DNA of 64,000 bases from Alsobacter sp046349155 (GTDB lineage: Bacteria; Pseudomonadota; Alphaproteobacteria; Rhizobiales; Beijerinckiaceae), in assembly GCA_046349155.1 (NCBI GenBank), contig JAXMCW010000001.1, positions 186,001-250,000 of the forward strand, read 5' to 3'. Below, piece by piece: positions 54,701 to 63,538 of the stretch (position 1 is its first letter; each line of letters opens with the position of its first letter). The position numbers and the translations under genes are program-made. Below the pieces are notes generated by a model. The model saw only the letters and a list, made by a program, of their open reading frames with translations, searched no databases and was not told the origin of the DNA.

Positions 54701-55325
54701 CCTCACGGCCTACCAGGACGCCGCCTATGCCGAGCGCTTCTCGCGCTGGGTCGAGCGCGCCCGCGCCGCGGAGCAGGCGGTCGCGCCCGGCAGCACGGCG
54801 CTCGCCGACGCCGTGGCCCGCACCTTGTTCAAGCTGATGGCGATCAAGGACGAGTACGAGGTCGCCCGGCTCTACACGGACGGCTCCTTCGCCAGGGCGA
54901 TCGCCAGCCAGTTCGAGGGCGACATGAAGCTCACGATCCATCTCGCGCCGCCCATTCTCGCCAGGCACGACGCGCAGGGTCGACCGGCCAAGACAGCCTT
55001 CGGGCCGTGGATGCTGAAGGCCATGGGCATGCTGGCCAGGTTCAAGGGTCTGCGGGGAACGATCCTCGACGTCTTCGGCCGCACCGAGGAGCGCCGCTGG
55101 GAGCGGACGCTGCTCGCCGACTACGAGGCGTTGCTGGAGGAGGTGCTCGGCAAGCTCACGGCCGGCCGGGACGGCGAGGCGGCCGAGCTCCTCGCCGCCC
55201 GTGGCAAGATCCGCGGCTATGGCCACGTGAAGCAGGCCTCGGCGCAGAAGGCGCTGGCGGAGGAGGCCGCCTTGCTCGCGCGGTTCCGCCAGCCGGCCAC
55301 CCGTCCGGCTCTGGCGGCGGAATGA
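51786..55325 (+). CDS. Fused indolepyruvate/2-oxoacid:ferredoxin oxidoreductase (1179 aa)
   Basis: Oxidises an aryl- or branched 2-oxo acid to the acyl-CoA with ferredoxin reduction. N-terminal TPP pyrimidine domain: LTGTQAIARLLLMQHERDRR, then RGSPLGGLDQQL. TPP-binding part: GDGTWNHSGVLALRFAVASG and LLFNDAVAMTGGQ. Iron-sulfur ligands: EGCGDCGVQSNC and CNKDFSCVKGFCPSF. C-terminal gamma domain: VTGVGGTGVVTIGALLG to GLAQKGGAVYSHVKL. A DUF6537-type tail follows (about 990-1150). All-in-one IorAB architecture of about 1150-1200 residues. Start ATG 51786; a GTG at 51774 is in frame. Heads the right-hand catabolic block. Confidence 0.92.
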   Translation: MSVHGSGDRAALPGQSALRDVSLDDKYDLAADRIFLTGTQAIARLLLMQHERDRRAGLNTAGFVSGYRGSPLGGLDQQLIKARRQLSEANVVFQPGINEELAATACWGTQQAQMRGEGRYDGVFALWYGKGPGVDRSGDVFRHANMAGTAPHGGVVCLMGDDHTAESSTTAHQSEFHFVDVMIPILNPAGVQEILDYGLLAWGLSRYAGVWTALKCMKDTVESTAVVDGSLDRVKIVIPDDFAMPPGGLSIRPRDGILDMEARLQDSKRDAMVAFVRANGLNRIITSGGPSAKVGVITVGKSYLDVRQALDDLGIDEVRANQLGLRLYKIGCPWPLEPRGLMDFVKGLDLVIVVEEKRSLIEVQVREELYGTANQPTCIGKKDEHGDWLFPVKGALDPNDIAVAIGERLLKYHDSEELRGRVNRLKQAQHTLGETKDVATRIPGFCSGCPHNTSTKVPEGMRAYAGIGCHYMAQWMDRSTDGFTQMGGEGANWVGEASFSTRNHVFQNLGDGTWNHSGVLALRFAVASGVNVTYKLLFNDAVAMTGGQRHEGGLTVDALARQASAEGVRRIALVSDEPHKYPSGTAWPPGITFHHRDELDEVQRTFAEIPGVTAIIYDQTCAAEKRRRRKRGEFPDPDKRVFINTLVCEGCGDCGVQSNCVAVQPVETEFGRKRQIDQSNCNKDFSCVKGFCPSFVTVEGAKIRKAAPAAEARAEAGGDDGWGDLPEPDVPGISKPYAIIVTGVGGTGVVTIGALLGMAAHLEGKGCGMIDMAGLAQKGGAVYSHVKLAPRPEDIHSIRVAAGEADLILGCDLVVTGTRKVLAAMQPGVTRVVVNTAEVMPGDFARNPDYRLPAERIRRAIEQADGGSALASFVDASAIATALTGNAIAANMFMLGYAFQTGGVPLSSAALLRAIELNGEAVAMNKAAFAWGRRAALDPARVQALVAPRAAPTGDRRLSETLDETIARRVEFLTAYQDAAYAERFSRWVERARAAEQAVAPGSTALADAVARTLFKLMAIKDEYEVARLYTDGSFARAIASQFEGDMKLTIHLAPPILARHDAQGRPAKTAFGPWMLKAMGMLARFKGLRGTILDVFGRTEERRWERTLLADYEALLEEVLGKLTAGRDGEAAELLAARGKIRGYGHVKQASAQKALAEEAALLARFRQPATRPALAAE

Positions 55326-55344
55326 CTCCCGGGGAGGCCTGCCC

Positions 55345-55830
55345 ATGACCGACGACAGCCCCAAGCCGCTCCTGGCTCTGCGCGCCGGGGAGGCGCCGCT
55401 GCGCACGAAGCCTTCCAACTATCCCGAGCCCTTCTTCAGCCGCATGGGGCGGCGGGAGAAGCGCCCGCTTGGAGACCTGTTCGGCCTGCGCAATTTCGGC
55501 GTCAATTTGACGCGGCTCGCGCCCGGCGGCGAGTCCGCCCTGCTGCATCGCCACAGCCGGCAGGACGAGTTCATCTATATCCTCCAGGGCGAGCCCACTT
55601 TGGTCACCGATGTCGGCGAAGTCCGGCTTTCGCCGGGGATGTGCGCGGGCTTCCCCGCGCGCGGAGTGGCGCACCAGCTGGTCAACCGCTCGGGCGAGGA
55701 CGTCGTCTATCTCGAAATCGGCGACCGGACGGCCGGCGACGAGGGGACCTACCCTGCCGACGACCTCAAGGCGGAACTCGGCGCCGACGGCAAGTGGGTC
55801 TTCACCCACAAGGACGGCCGCCCCTATTGA
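55345..55830 (+). CDS. Cupin-domain protein (161 aa)
   Basis: Single cupin beta-barrel. Motif 1 is seen in PGGESALLHRHSRQDEFIYILQGEP (the two His and Glu of a metal site), motif 2 in PARGVAHQLVNRSGEDVVYLEIGDR. Could be a metal-dependent small dioxygenase, isomerase or sensor; relatives stand beside oxidoreductases without assigned function. Starts 19 bp after the oxidoreductase stop with GGGGAGG upstream, so it is in the same operon. Confidence 0.85.
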   Translation: MTDDSPKPLLALRAGEAPLRTKPSNYPEPFFSRMGRREKRPLGDLFGLRNFGVNLTRLAPGGESALLHRHSRQDEFIYILQGEPTLVTDVGEVRLSPGMCAGFPARGVAHQLVNRSGEDVVYLEIGDRTAGDEGTYPADDLKAELGADGKWVFTHKDGRPY

Positions 55831-55955
55831 CGGCAGCGCCGACGCTCCGCCTCCCGTATCGCCGTATAGCTACAGGTGAATTCCTGCACCGAATTGGCAT
55901 TCCGTCCGCTTTCGACCTCGCGTTTTTGCACGAAGGTCTGACTTGTCTTCCCTCC

Positions 55956-55973
55956 TTGAGGGGATAACCTCAA
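55956..55973. promoter_or_regulatory. Inverted repeat TTGAGG-N6-CCTCAA upstream of the acyl-CoA ligase
   Basis: Perfect 6-bp arms with spacer GGATAA, 105 bp before the ligase start. Further upstream TTGGCA...GC (55895-55909) has the invariant GG-N10-GC of a sigma54 promoter but is otherwise poor. Both are weak candidates. Confidence 0.3.
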
Positions 55974-56077
55974 AAGCCTGAGACGGCGGACGAGACGGGG
56001 AAAAGCCCGCGAAGTCCTCCGCATCGGGCCGGCGGGCAGTCAGATGTGGCTGCGACCGGCGTGGGAGGAGGTACAAG

Positions 56078-58102
56078 GTGCAGGCCACGACGGCGTCGGC
56101 CCCCGCGGAGCCGTGGGGACGCCCCCCTGAGGATACGTTCGCGAAGCTCCTGCTGCGCAACGCGCGGGTGCGGGGCCATCGTCCCGCCTTCCGCCACAAG
56201 GACCTCGGCATCTGGCAGACCTGGACCTGGGCGCAGGTCGGCGAGACCGTGCGCGCCTATGCCGCCTCCCTGCGGGACCTAGGGCTCGGGCACGGCGACA
56301 CGATCGCCATCGTCGGGGCCAACCGGCCAAAGCTCTACTGGTCGATCATGGCCGCGCAAGCGCTGGGCGCGATCCCCGTCCCCGTCTATGCCGACGCGGT
56401 GGCGGATGAGATGGCCTATGTGCTCGAGCATGCCGGCGTGAAGCTCGCCGCCGTGCAGGACCAGGAGCAGGTCGACAAGCTGCTCTCGATCTCCGACCGC
56501 CTGCCCAGGCTCGAGCGCATCCTGTATGACTGGGGCCGGGGCCTGCGAGACTACGACCATGCGCGGCTCGATTCGATCAGCTCGCTGATCGACCGTGGCA
56601 AGGACCTTCTCGCCACCAACCCACGCATCGCCAAGGAGATCGACGACAGGATCGCCGCCGGAAAGGGCAGCGACATCTCGATCATCCTCTACACCTCCGG
56701 CACCACCGGCCGCTCCAAGGGCGTGATGCTCTCGGCGGAGCGCTGCATCGCCGCCGCGAGCGACACCGTCGCGCTCGACAGGTTGACCGACCGCGAGGAA
56801 GTGCTGGCCTATCTGCCGCTTGCCTGGGTCGGCGACCACTACATGAACTACGCCCAGGGGCTGGTGGCGGGATTCTGCATCTCCTGCCCGGAAAGCGCCG
56901 ACACGGCGCAGGCGGACCTCAAGGAGATCGGACCCACCTTCTACTTCGCCCCGCCCCGCGTCTTCGAGAGCCTGCTGACGCGCGTGATGATCCGCATGGA
57001 GGACGCGGGCTGGCTCAAGCGCAGGATGTTCCACACTTTCATCGACGTGGCGAAACGCTATGGCGAGGACATCCTCAACGGCCGGCCGGTGCCGGCCTCC
57101 GGCCGCCTCCTCTACGGGCTGGGCCGGCTGCTCGTCTACGAGCCCCTGAAGAACGTGCTGGGCTTCTCGCGCGTCAGGGTCGGCTACACGGCGGGAGAGG
57201 CGATCGGGCCGGAACTCTTCTCCTTCTACCGCTCGCTCGGGCTCAACCTGAAGCAGCTCTACGGGCAGACGGAGGCCTTCCTCTACGTCACCGTCCAGCC
57301 CGACGGCGAGATCCGCGCAGACACGGTCGGCCCGCTGGCGCCGCATGTGGAGGTGCGCATCAGCGAGAGCGGCGAGGTGCTCTTCAAATCGCCGGGCATG
57401 TTCGTGGGCTATTTCAAGGACCCGGAGCGCACGGCCGAGACGCTGACGCCGGACGGCTTCGTGAAGACCGGAGACGCCGGCTTCTTCGAGCCCGGCTCCA
57501 GCCACCTCAAGATCATCGACCGCGCCAAGGACGTCGGCCGGCTCTCGAACGGCGGGCTGTTCCCGCCCAAGTACATTGAAAACAAGCTGAAGTTTTTCCC
57601 CAACATCAAGGAGGCCGTGTGCTTTGGCGACGGCCGTGGCTTTGCGACGGCCTTCATCAACATCGACCTGACGGCGGTGGGCAACTGGGCGGAGCGCAAC
57701 AACGTGGTCTACGCCTCCTACCAGGAACTCGCCGGCAACCCGCAGGTCTACGACATGATCGCGGCGCACGTGGACGAGGTGAACCGCTCGCTGGCTTCCG
57801 AGCCGCGCATGGGCGACGCGCAGGTCCGTCGTTTCCTGATCCTGCCCAAGGAACTCGACGCCGACGACGGCGAGCTCACCCGCACCCAGAAGGTGCGGCG
57901 CGGCTTCATCGCCGAGCGGTACGAGCCCTTCATCACCGCGCTCTATGACGGGTCGGACCACGGCGACATCCGCATCGAGGTCACTTTCGAGGACGGCCGC
58001 AAGGGCGTGATCGCGGGCCGGGTCGCCATCCGCGACCTCAAGCCCCATCCCGTCTCCGCGTCGGCCGAGCCGGCGGACAGCCTCGGAAAGGCCGCGGCAT
58101 GA
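56078..58102 (+). CDS. AMP-dependent acyl-CoA synthetase, long-chain/FadD type (674 aa)
   Basis: Activates a carboxylic acid as acyl-CoA. P-loop LYTSGTTGRSKGVMLS; adenine region RVGYTAGEAIGPELFSFYRS and LKQLYGQTEAF; motif GYFKDPERTAETLTPDGFVKTGDAGF; C-terminal IIDRAKDVGRLSNGGLFPPKYIENKL. This long form (about 650-680) resembles FadD15-type ligases often found with Liv transporters in aromatic-acid clusters. GTG start. Its TGA overlaps the ATG of livG (ATGA), indicating translational coupling of ligase and transporter. Confidence 0.9.
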   Translation: MQATTASAPAEPWGRPPEDTFAKLLLRNARVRGHRPAFRHKDLGIWQTWTWAQVGETVRAYAASLRDLGLGHGDTIAIVGANRPKLYWSIMAAQALGAIPVPVYADAVADEMAYVLEHAGVKLAAVQDQEQVDKLLSISDRLPRLERILYDWGRGLRDYDHARLDSISSLIDRGKDLLATNPRIAKEIDDRIAAGKGSDISIILYTSGTTGRSKGVMLSAERCIAAASDTVALDRLTDREEVLAYLPLAWVGDHYMNYAQGLVAGFCISCPESADTAQADLKEIGPTFYFAPPRVFESLLTRVMIRMEDAGWLKRRMFHTFIDVAKRYGEDILNGRPVPASGRLLYGLGRLLVYEPLKNVLGFSRVRVGYTAGEAIGPELFSFYRSLGLNLKQLYGQTEAFLYVTVQPDGEIRADTVGPLAPHVEVRISESGEVLFKSPGMFVGYFKDPERTAETLTPDGFVKTGDAGFFEPGSSHLKIIDRAKDVGRLSNGGLFPPKYIENKLKFFPNIKEAVCFGDGRGFATAFINIDLTAVGNWAERNNVVYASYQELAGNPQVYDMIAAHVDEVNRSLASEPRMGDAQVRRFLILPKELDADDGELTRTQKVRRGFIAERYEPFITALYDGSDHGDIRIEVTFEDGRKGVIAGRVAIRDLKPHPVSASAEPADSLGKAAA

Positions 58103-58902
58103 GGGCGCCCGGCGGCAGCGACGGCGTGAAGGCCGGCGACACCCTGCTCGCCGTCGAGCAGGTCTCCCTCGCCTTCGGCGGCGTGAAGGCCATCACCGAC
58201 GTCTCCTTCGACATCCGCAAGGGCGAGATCCGCGCCATCATTGGCCCCAATGGCGCAGGCAAGACGTCGATGCTGAACGTCATCAACGGCTTCTACCACC
58301 CGCAGGAGGGTCGCATCACCTTCAAGGGCGAGACGCGCCAGCGCATGCGGCCCCACGTGGCGGCCTCGCAGGGCATCGCCCGCACCTTCCAGAACGTCGC
58401 GCTTTTCAAGGGCATGAGCACGCTCGACAATATCATGGCGGGCCGCACGCTGAAGATGCATCGCTCCTTCTTCTGGCAGCTCTTCCGCTACGGCCCAGCC
58501 ATGCAGGAGGAGATCGAGCATCGTCGCTTCGTCGAGCAGATCATCGACTTCCTGGAGATCCAGGCCATCCGCAAGGTCCCGGTGGGCAAGCTGCCCTACG
58601 GACTGCAGAAGCGCGTCGAACTCGGCCGTGCGCTTGCCATGGAGCCCGACCTGCTTCTGCTCGACGAGCCGATGGCCGGCATGAACCTCGAGGAGAAGGA
58701 GGACATGTCGCGCTTCATCGTCGACGTGAACAACCAGTACGGCACGACGATCGCGCTGATCGAGCACGACATGGGCGTCGTGATGGACCTGTCCGACCGC
58801 GTGGTCGTCCTCGAATATGGCCGCAAGATCGCCGACGGCACGCCCGACGAGGTGAAGAGCGATCCCAAGGTCATCGACGCCTATCTCGGCGTGGCGCATT
58901 GA
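58099..58902 (+). CDS. livG: Branched-chain amino acid-type ABC ATPase, LivG family (267 aa)
   Basis: Second Liv system. Walker A GPNGAGKTSMLNVINGFYHP, Q-loop ARTFQNVALFKGMSTLDNIM, signature LPYGLQKRVELGRALAMEP (LPYG in place of LSGG, as in many LivG), Walker B LLLLDEPMAGMNLEE, switch LIEHDMGVVMDLSDRV. It overlaps the ligase stop by four bases and is 150 bp before livH. Confidence 0.92.
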   Translation: MRAPGGSDGVKAGDTLLAVEQVSLAFGGVKAITDVSFDIRKGEIRAIIGPNGAGKTSMLNVINGFYHPQEGRITFKGETRQRMRPHVAASQGIARTFQNVALFKGMSTLDNIMAGRTLKMHRSFFWQLFRYGPAMQEEIEHRRFVEQIIDFLEIQAIRKVPVGKLPYGLQKRVELGRALAMEPDLLLLDEPMAGMNLEEKEDMSRFIVDVNNQYGTTIALIEHDMGVVMDLSDRVVVLEYGRKIADGTPDEVKSDPKVIDAYLGVAH

Positions 58903-59052
58903 GGGGGAGAGGGTGACAGAGTTTCCGCACCATCATCGTTCCTGCAAGACGCGCTGCGATGAAGCCGTCCCGGCGCCGGGGGGCCGGCTGGACGGCCTCG
59001 CTTCGCCCGCAGGGACGAGGCGCGGCCTGGCGGCGTCGCGGGACCTCTCCCG

Positions 59053-60009
59053 ATGAACCCGCTCTATGCCGTCTTCATCGATCCCTTCGTCCAGATGGGC
59101 ATGGCGCCCGACCTGCTGGTTCAGACCGTGTGGGAGGGACTCGTCTCCGGCGTCCTCTACTCGCTGATCGCGCTAGGCTTCGTGCTGATCTTCAAGGCGT
59201 CCGGCGTGTTCAACTTCGCGCAGGGCATCATGGTCGTCTTCGCGGCGCTGACGCTGGTCGGCTTCCACGAGATGGGGGTGCCGGCCTGGCTGGCTCTGCT
59301 GCTGGCCGTCGGCGTCATGTTCGTTCTCGCGGTGGTGGTGGAACGGGCCGTGCTGCGGCCGCTGGTGAACCAGCCGGACATCATCCTGTTCATGGCGACG
59401 TTCGGCATCACCTACGTGCTCATCGGGCTCGGCGAACTCATTTTCGGGGGCAATCCCAAGCAGATGATCGCCGACCAGCTCTACCTGCCGCGCGGCGCCA
59501 TCGACCTCAACATCCTCGGCGGTTTCGTCTCGCTGCAGAAGATCGACATCGCCGCCGCCATCATCGCCGCGCTGATGATCGCGGTGCTCGCCTTCTTCTT
59601 CCAGAAGACGCGCATCGGGCGGGCCCTGCGCGCCGTGGCCGACAGCCACAAGGCTGCGCTCTCGGTCGGCATCTCGCTCAACCAGATCTGGGTCATCGTC
59701 TGGTTCACGGCGGGCATCGTCGCGCTCGTCACGGGCATCATGTGGGGCGCGCGGTCGGACGTCTCCTTCGCCCTGCAGACGGTCTCGCTGAAGGCCCTTC
59801 CGGTGCTCATCCTCGGCGGCTTCACCTCCGTGCCGGGCGCGGTGGTGGGCGGGCTCATCATCGGCATCGGCGAAAAGCTCGGCGAATTCTACTGGGGCCC
59901 GCTGGTGGGCGGGGGCATCGAGAGCTGGCTCGCCTATTTCATCGCGCTGGCCTTCCTGCTGTTCAGGCCGCAGGGCCTGTTCGGCGAGAAGATCATCGAG
60001 CGGATCTGA
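59053..60009 (+). CDS. livH: Branched-chain amino acid-type ABC permease, LivH family (318 aa)
   Basis: Inner-membrane permease. LVSGVLYSLIALGFVLIFKA, then SGVFNFAQGIMVVFAALTLVGFH, the classical start; EDKI-like end FRPQGLFGEKIIERI. About eight membrane segments. The 150-bp gap before it shows no gene. It is 16 bp before livM. Confidence 0.92.
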   Translation: MNPLYAVFIDPFVQMGMAPDLLVQTVWEGLVSGVLYSLIALGFVLIFKASGVFNFAQGIMVVFAALTLVGFHEMGVPAWLALLLAVGVMFVLAVVVERAVLRPLVNQPDIILFMATFGITYVLIGLGELIFGGNPKQMIADQLYLPRGAIDLNILGGFVSLQKIDIAAAIIAALMIAVLAFFFQKTRIGRALRAVADSHKAALSVGISLNQIWVIVWFTAGIVALVTGIMWGARSDVSFALQTVSLKALPVLILGGFTSVPGAVVGGLIIGIGEKLGEFYWGPLVGGGIESWLAYFIALAFLLFRPQGLFGEKIIERI

Positions 60010-60025
60010 GGGGGAGGGCGGGCAC

Positions 60026-61105
60026 GTGTTCTACCGCGAGGCCGGACAGTTCAAGACGAGCTATCTCGCGGACAACGCGATCTTCCCGATCCTGCAGGAC
60101 CGGATCGGGCTCCTCGCCATCCTGCTCGTCGCGGGAGGCCTGATCCCGTACGCCGGCAGCGAGTTCATGCTGTCGAGCGTCATGATCCCCTTCCTGGTCT
60201 TCACCCTGGCCGCGATCGGACTCAACCTGCTCACCGGCTACACCGGCCTTTTGTCGCTGGGCACCGGGGCCTTCATGGGCGTCGGGGCCTACGCCTGCTA
60301 CAAGCTGACCACGCTCTTCCCGGACGTGAACATCATCGTCTGGATCCTCGCCTCGGGCTTCGTCGCCGCGCTCGTGGGCGTGGTGTTCGGCCTGCCGAGC
60401 CTGCGCATCAAGGGCTTCTACCTGGCCGTGGCGACGCTGGCCGCGCAGTTCTTCCTGCAATGGTGCTTCGTGCGCATCCCCTGGCTGTACAATTACAACG
60501 CCTCCGGCGCGATCGAGGTGCCGCAGCGCCTCCTGTTCGGCGTCCCCATCACGGGGCCGAACGCCACGCCGGTGACGCGCTACTACGTGCTGCTCGGCCT
60601 CGTCGTGCTGCTCACATGGTTCGCCTCGAACCTCGTCCACGGGCGCGTGGGGCGGGCCTGGATGGCGGTGCGCGACATGGACATTGCGGCCGAACTCATG
60701 GGCATCAAGCTGCTCGACACCAAGCTCCTCGCCTTTGCCGTCTCGTCCTTCTACTGCGGGGTGGCGGGCGCGGCGATGATGTTCCTGTGGTACGGCGGCG
60801 GCGAAGCCAATGATGCCTTCAACATCAACCAGAGCTTCACCGTCCTCTTCATGGTGATCATCGGCGGGCTGGGCAGCCTCATCGGCTCCTTCTTCGGCGC
60901 CGCCTTCATCTCCATGCTGCCGACGGTGCTGAAGTTCGGCCTGCCTGCGATCGGCATCCCGCTCGCGGGCGCCACGGCCGAGCACCTGACCTTCCTCACG
61001 GTGGGTCTTCTGATCATTGTCTTCCTGATCGCCGAACCGCACGGGCTTGCGCGGCTCTGGCAGATCGGGAAGCAGAAGCTGCGCATGTGGCCGTTCCCCT
61101 ACTAG
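60026..61105 (+). CDS. livM: Branched-chain amino acid-type ABC permease, LivM family (359 aa)
   Basis: GTG start (FYREAGQFKTSYLADNAIFP). Motif LNLLTGYTGLLSLGTGAFMGVGAY (about 65-90) and RDMDIAAELMGIKLLDTKLLAF define the family. About nine membrane segments. Ends with FLIAEPHGLARLWQIGKQKL. Pairs with the LivH at 59053. Confidence 0.92.
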   Translation: MFYREAGQFKTSYLADNAIFPILQDRIGLLAILLVAGGLIPYAGSEFMLSSVMIPFLVFTLAAIGLNLLTGYTGLLSLGTGAFMGVGAYACYKLTTLFPDVNIIVWILASGFVAALVGVVFGLPSLRIKGFYLAVATLAAQFFLQWCFVRIPWLYNYNASGAIEVPQRLLFGVPITGPNATPVTRYYVLLGLVVLLTWFASNLVHGRVGRAWMAVRDMDIAAELMGIKLLDTKLLAFAVSSFYCGVAGAAMMFLWYGGGEANDAFNINQSFTVLFMVIIGGLGSLIGSFFGAAFISMLPTVLKFGLPAIGIPLAGATAEHLTFLTVGLLIIVFLIAEPHGLARLWQIGKQKLRMWPFPY

Positions 61106-61124
61106 GTGGGCGGCCGGGACTTGC

Positions 61125-61175
61125 GGCGGGGCCTTCGCCCCGTCCGCCAAACCAGGACCGGGGCGAAGCCCCGCC
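61125..61175. repeat. Imperfect inverted repeat between livM and the binding-protein gene
   Basis: GGCGGGGCCTTCGCCCCG (61125-61142) and CGGGGCGAAGCCCCGCC (61159-61175) are inverted copies differing by one extra base, separated by 16 bp. Strong hairpin potential just before the binding-protein ribosome site. Confidence 0.5.
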
Positions 61176-61191
61176 AGTCGGGAGGACGACG

Positions 61192-62526
61192 ATGACGAAG
61201 CGAATGCTCACCCTGGGGACGCTGGGCGCGGTGCTGGCCGCCGGCCTCGCCGCCTCGCCGCTGCCGGCCGCGGCCGAGGACCAGATCTACGTGCCGCTGC
61301 TCACCTACCGCACCGGGCCTTTCGCGGGCTCGGGCACGCCGATCGCGGACGGCATGGCGGACTACCTGCGCATGCTCAACGAGCGCGATGGCGGCGTCGG
61401 CGGGGTCAAGCTCCTCGTGGAGGAATGCGAGACCGGCTACGACACCAAGAAGGGCGTCGAGTGCTACGAGTCCACCAAGGGCAAGGGCGCGGTGATGTAC
61501 AACCCGTACTCGACCGGCATCACCCTGCAGGTGATCCCCAAGGCCGCGGTGGACAAGATCCCGATCCTGTCCATGTCCTACGGCCTCTCGGCCGCGGCTG
61601 ACGGCAACATCTTCCCCTGGGTGTTCAACCCGCCCGCGACCTACTGGGACGGCGCCTCCGTCTTCATCCAGCACGCCGCGGCCGTGGAGGGCGGCTTCGA
61701 CAAGCTGAAGGGCAAGACGATCGGCCTCATCCACCTCGACGCGCCATACGGCAAGGAGCCGATCCCGGTGCTCGAGAAGCTGGCCCAGACCTACGGCTTC
61801 ACCCTGAAGCTCTATCCCATCGCCGCGCAGGACATGCAGAACCAGGGCTCGACCTGGCTCAACATCCGCCGCGACCGGCCGGCCTGGCTCTATCTCCAGG
61901 GCTGGGGTGCCATGAACCCGACCGCCGTCAAGGAGGCCGTCAAGAACGGCTTCCCGATGGACCGCATGGTCGGCGTCTGGTTCGCCGGCGGCGACGATGA
62001 CGCGCGCGGCGGCGGCGACGGCAGCAAGGGTTACAAGGCGCTGAACTACCACCAGGCCGGTGCGAACTTCCCCGTCATCCAGGACATCCAGAAGCACGTG
62101 GTGGACAAGGGCCTCAGCAAGGCGCCCAAGGACAAGGTGGGCGAGAGCCTCTACAATCGCGGCGTCTACAACTCGATGCTGATCGCCGAGGCCATCGGCA
62201 ATGCCCAGAAGATCACGGGCAAGAAGGTCGTCACCGCCGAGGACGTGCGCCGCGGGCTCGAGGCGCTGAACATCACCGACGCGCGCCTGAAGGAGATCGG
62301 CATGGAGGGCTTCGCCTCTCCTCTGAAGCTCTCCTGCGCCGACCACTCGGGCGGCAACCAGGTCTTCGTGCACCAGTGGGACGGCACCAAGTGGGTCAAG
62401 GCGTCCGACTGGATCAGCCCGCAGCGCGACGTGGTCCGTCCCATGCTCGAGGCTGCCGCCGCCGACTACGCGAAGTCGAATACCGGCTGGCCGCAGCGCA
62501 CGGAAGCCTGCGAGAAGGGCTCGTAG
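61192..62526 (+). CDS. Liv-type ABC transporter substrate-binding protein (444 aa)
   Basis: Periplasmic binding protein with a signal peptide ending at SPLPAAAE (about residue 25) from the ATG at 61192, which has GGAGGACGACG ahead. Mature opening DQIYVPLLTYRTGPFAGSGTPIADG; it is longer than LivK of the first system and shares features with binding proteins next to CoA-ligases in aromatic-acid clusters (YDTKKGVECYESTKGKGAV). Two-cysteine pattern ECETGY...ECYES. The ligand is probably an aromatic or branched-chain acid (inferred). Confidence 0.9.
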   Translation: MTKRMLTLGTLGAVLAAGLAASPLPAAAEDQIYVPLLTYRTGPFAGSGTPIADGMADYLRMLNERDGGVGGVKLLVEECETGYDTKKGVECYESTKGKGAVMYNPYSTGITLQVIPKAAVDKIPILSMSYGLSAAADGNIFPWVFNPPATYWDGASVFIQHAAAVEGGFDKLKGKTIGLIHLDAPYGKEPIPVLEKLAQTYGFTLKLYPIAAQDMQNQGSTWLNIRRDRPAWLYLQGWGAMNPTAVKEAVKNGFPMDRMVGVWFAGGDDDARGGGDGSKGYKALNYHQAGANFPVIQDIQKHVVDKGLSKAPKDKVGESLYNRGVYNSMLIAEAIGNAQKITGKKVVTAEDVRRGLEALNITDARLKEIGMEGFASPLKLSCADHSGGNQVFVHQWDGTKWVKASDWISPQRDVVRPMLEAAAADYAKSNTGWPQRTEACEKGS

Positions 62527-62538
62527 GGGCATCGTCGG

Positions 62539-62562
62539 AGCGCGGGCCTCCCGGCCCGCGCT
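62539..62562 (+). terminator. Hairpin after the binding-protein gene
   Basis: Perfect 10-bp stem AGCGCGGGCC / GGCCCGCGCT with loop TCCC, no T-run. Probably an attenuator or mRNA stabiliser between the binding protein and ATPase genes. Confidence 0.6.
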
Positions 62563-62573
62563 GCCATGCTTCG

Positions 62574-62659
62574 CGTCGTTGCGAGGACCACGACGGCGCG
62601 GCACTCCAGATCAGACCGGGCGGAGGACTGGATCGCTTCGTCTTCGGCTCGCAATGACG
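62574..62659. repeat. Dispersed intergenic palindromic repeat, copy 3
   Basis: CGTCGTTGCGAG (62574-62585) and CTCGCAATGACG (62648-62659) are terminal inverted repeats (11 of 12). The inner part carries GGATCGCTTCGTCTTCGGCTCGCAATG as in copy 2. It lies inside the Liv operon, directly before the LivF start. Confidence 0.72.
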
Positions 62660-62681
62660 ACCCTGGACCAAGGGCGGATCA

Positions 62682-63521
62682 GTGGACATGAGCGCATCCC
62701 CGGCCCCCGAGCCGTCTGTCGACACCATCCTCTCGGTGAACAACATCGAGGTGATCTACGACCATGTCGTGCTGGTGCTGAAGGGCGTCTCGCTCACGGT
62801 GCCGCGCAGCGGGATCGTGGCGATCCTGGGCGCGAACGGCGCGGGCAAGACGACGACGCTCAAGGCCATCTCGAACCTGCTGCGCGCCGAGCGCGGCGAG
62901 GTGACGAAGGGCTCGATCGTCTTCGACGGGCACCGGGTGGACAAGCTCTCGCCCAACGAGCTCGTGCGCCGCGGCTGCATCCAGGTGATGGAGGGACGCC
63001 ATTGCTTCGGCCATCTCACCATCGAGGAAAACCTGCTCACCGGCGCCTTCACGCGCCGCGACGGCGGGGCGGCGATCCGCCGCGACATGGAGATGATCTA
63101 CGACCTCTTCCCGCGGCTGAGGCAGCGCAAGGCTTCCATGGCCGGCTACACGTCAGGCGGCGAGCAGCAGATGTGCGCCATCGGCCGGGCCATGATGTCA
63201 CGGCCCAAGATGATCCTGCTCGACGAGCCCTCGATGGGCCTCGCGCCTCAGGTGGTGGAGGAGATCTTCGAGATCGTGCGCCGGCTGAATCAGCAGGAGG
63301 GCGTCTCCTTCCTACTAGCCGAGCAGAACACGAACATCGCCCTGCGCTATGCCACCTACGGCTACATCCTGGAGACGGGACGCGTGGTCATGGACGGCGA
63401 GGCCAAGGCGCTCCGCGAGAACGAGGACGTCAAGGAGTTCTATCTCGGCGTCGCCGGCGCCGACCGCAAGAGCTTTCGCGAGGTGAAGAGCTACAAGCGC
63501 CGCAAGCGCTGGCTGGCGTGA
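62682..63521 (+). CDS. livF: Branched-chain amino acid-type ABC ATPase, LivF family (279 aa)
   Basis: Walker A GANGAGKTTTLKAISNLL; QVMEGRHCFGHLTIEENL; signature TSGGEQQMCAIGRAMMSRP; Walker B ILLDEPSMGLAPQV; switch LAEQNTNIALRYATYG. The GTG at 62682 or the ATG at 62688 may be used; both have AGGGCGG near. It is longer at both ends than the first system's LivF, including a basic ending (SYKRRKRWLA). The last transporter gene; the next gene starts 18 bp after its stop. Confidence 0.9.
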   Translation: MDMSASPAPEPSVDTILSVNNIEVIYDHVVLVLKGVSLTVPRSGIVAILGANGAGKTTTLKAISNLLRAERGEVTKGSIVFDGHRVDKLSPNELVRRGCIQVMEGRHCFGHLTIEENLLTGAFTRRDGGAAIRRDMEMIYDLFPRLRQRKASMAGYTSGGEQQMCAIGRAMMSRPKMILLDEPSMGLAPQVVEEIFEIVRRLNQQEGVSFLLAEQNTNIALRYATYGYILETGRVVMDGEAKALRENEDVKEFYLGVAGADRKSFREVKSYKRRKRWLA

Positions 63522-63538
63522 GGACGGCTGAGTTGCAC

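Noticed and set aside
52415..55348. 977-codon plus-strand frame within the oxidoreductase gene
   Set aside because: Plus-two frame of the true gene with Arg-rich low-complexity product.
55895..55909. Possible sigma54 promoter before the acyl-CoA ligase
   Set aside because: Only GG-N10-GC fits; the flanking bases are poor and no enhancer-binding gene is nearby.
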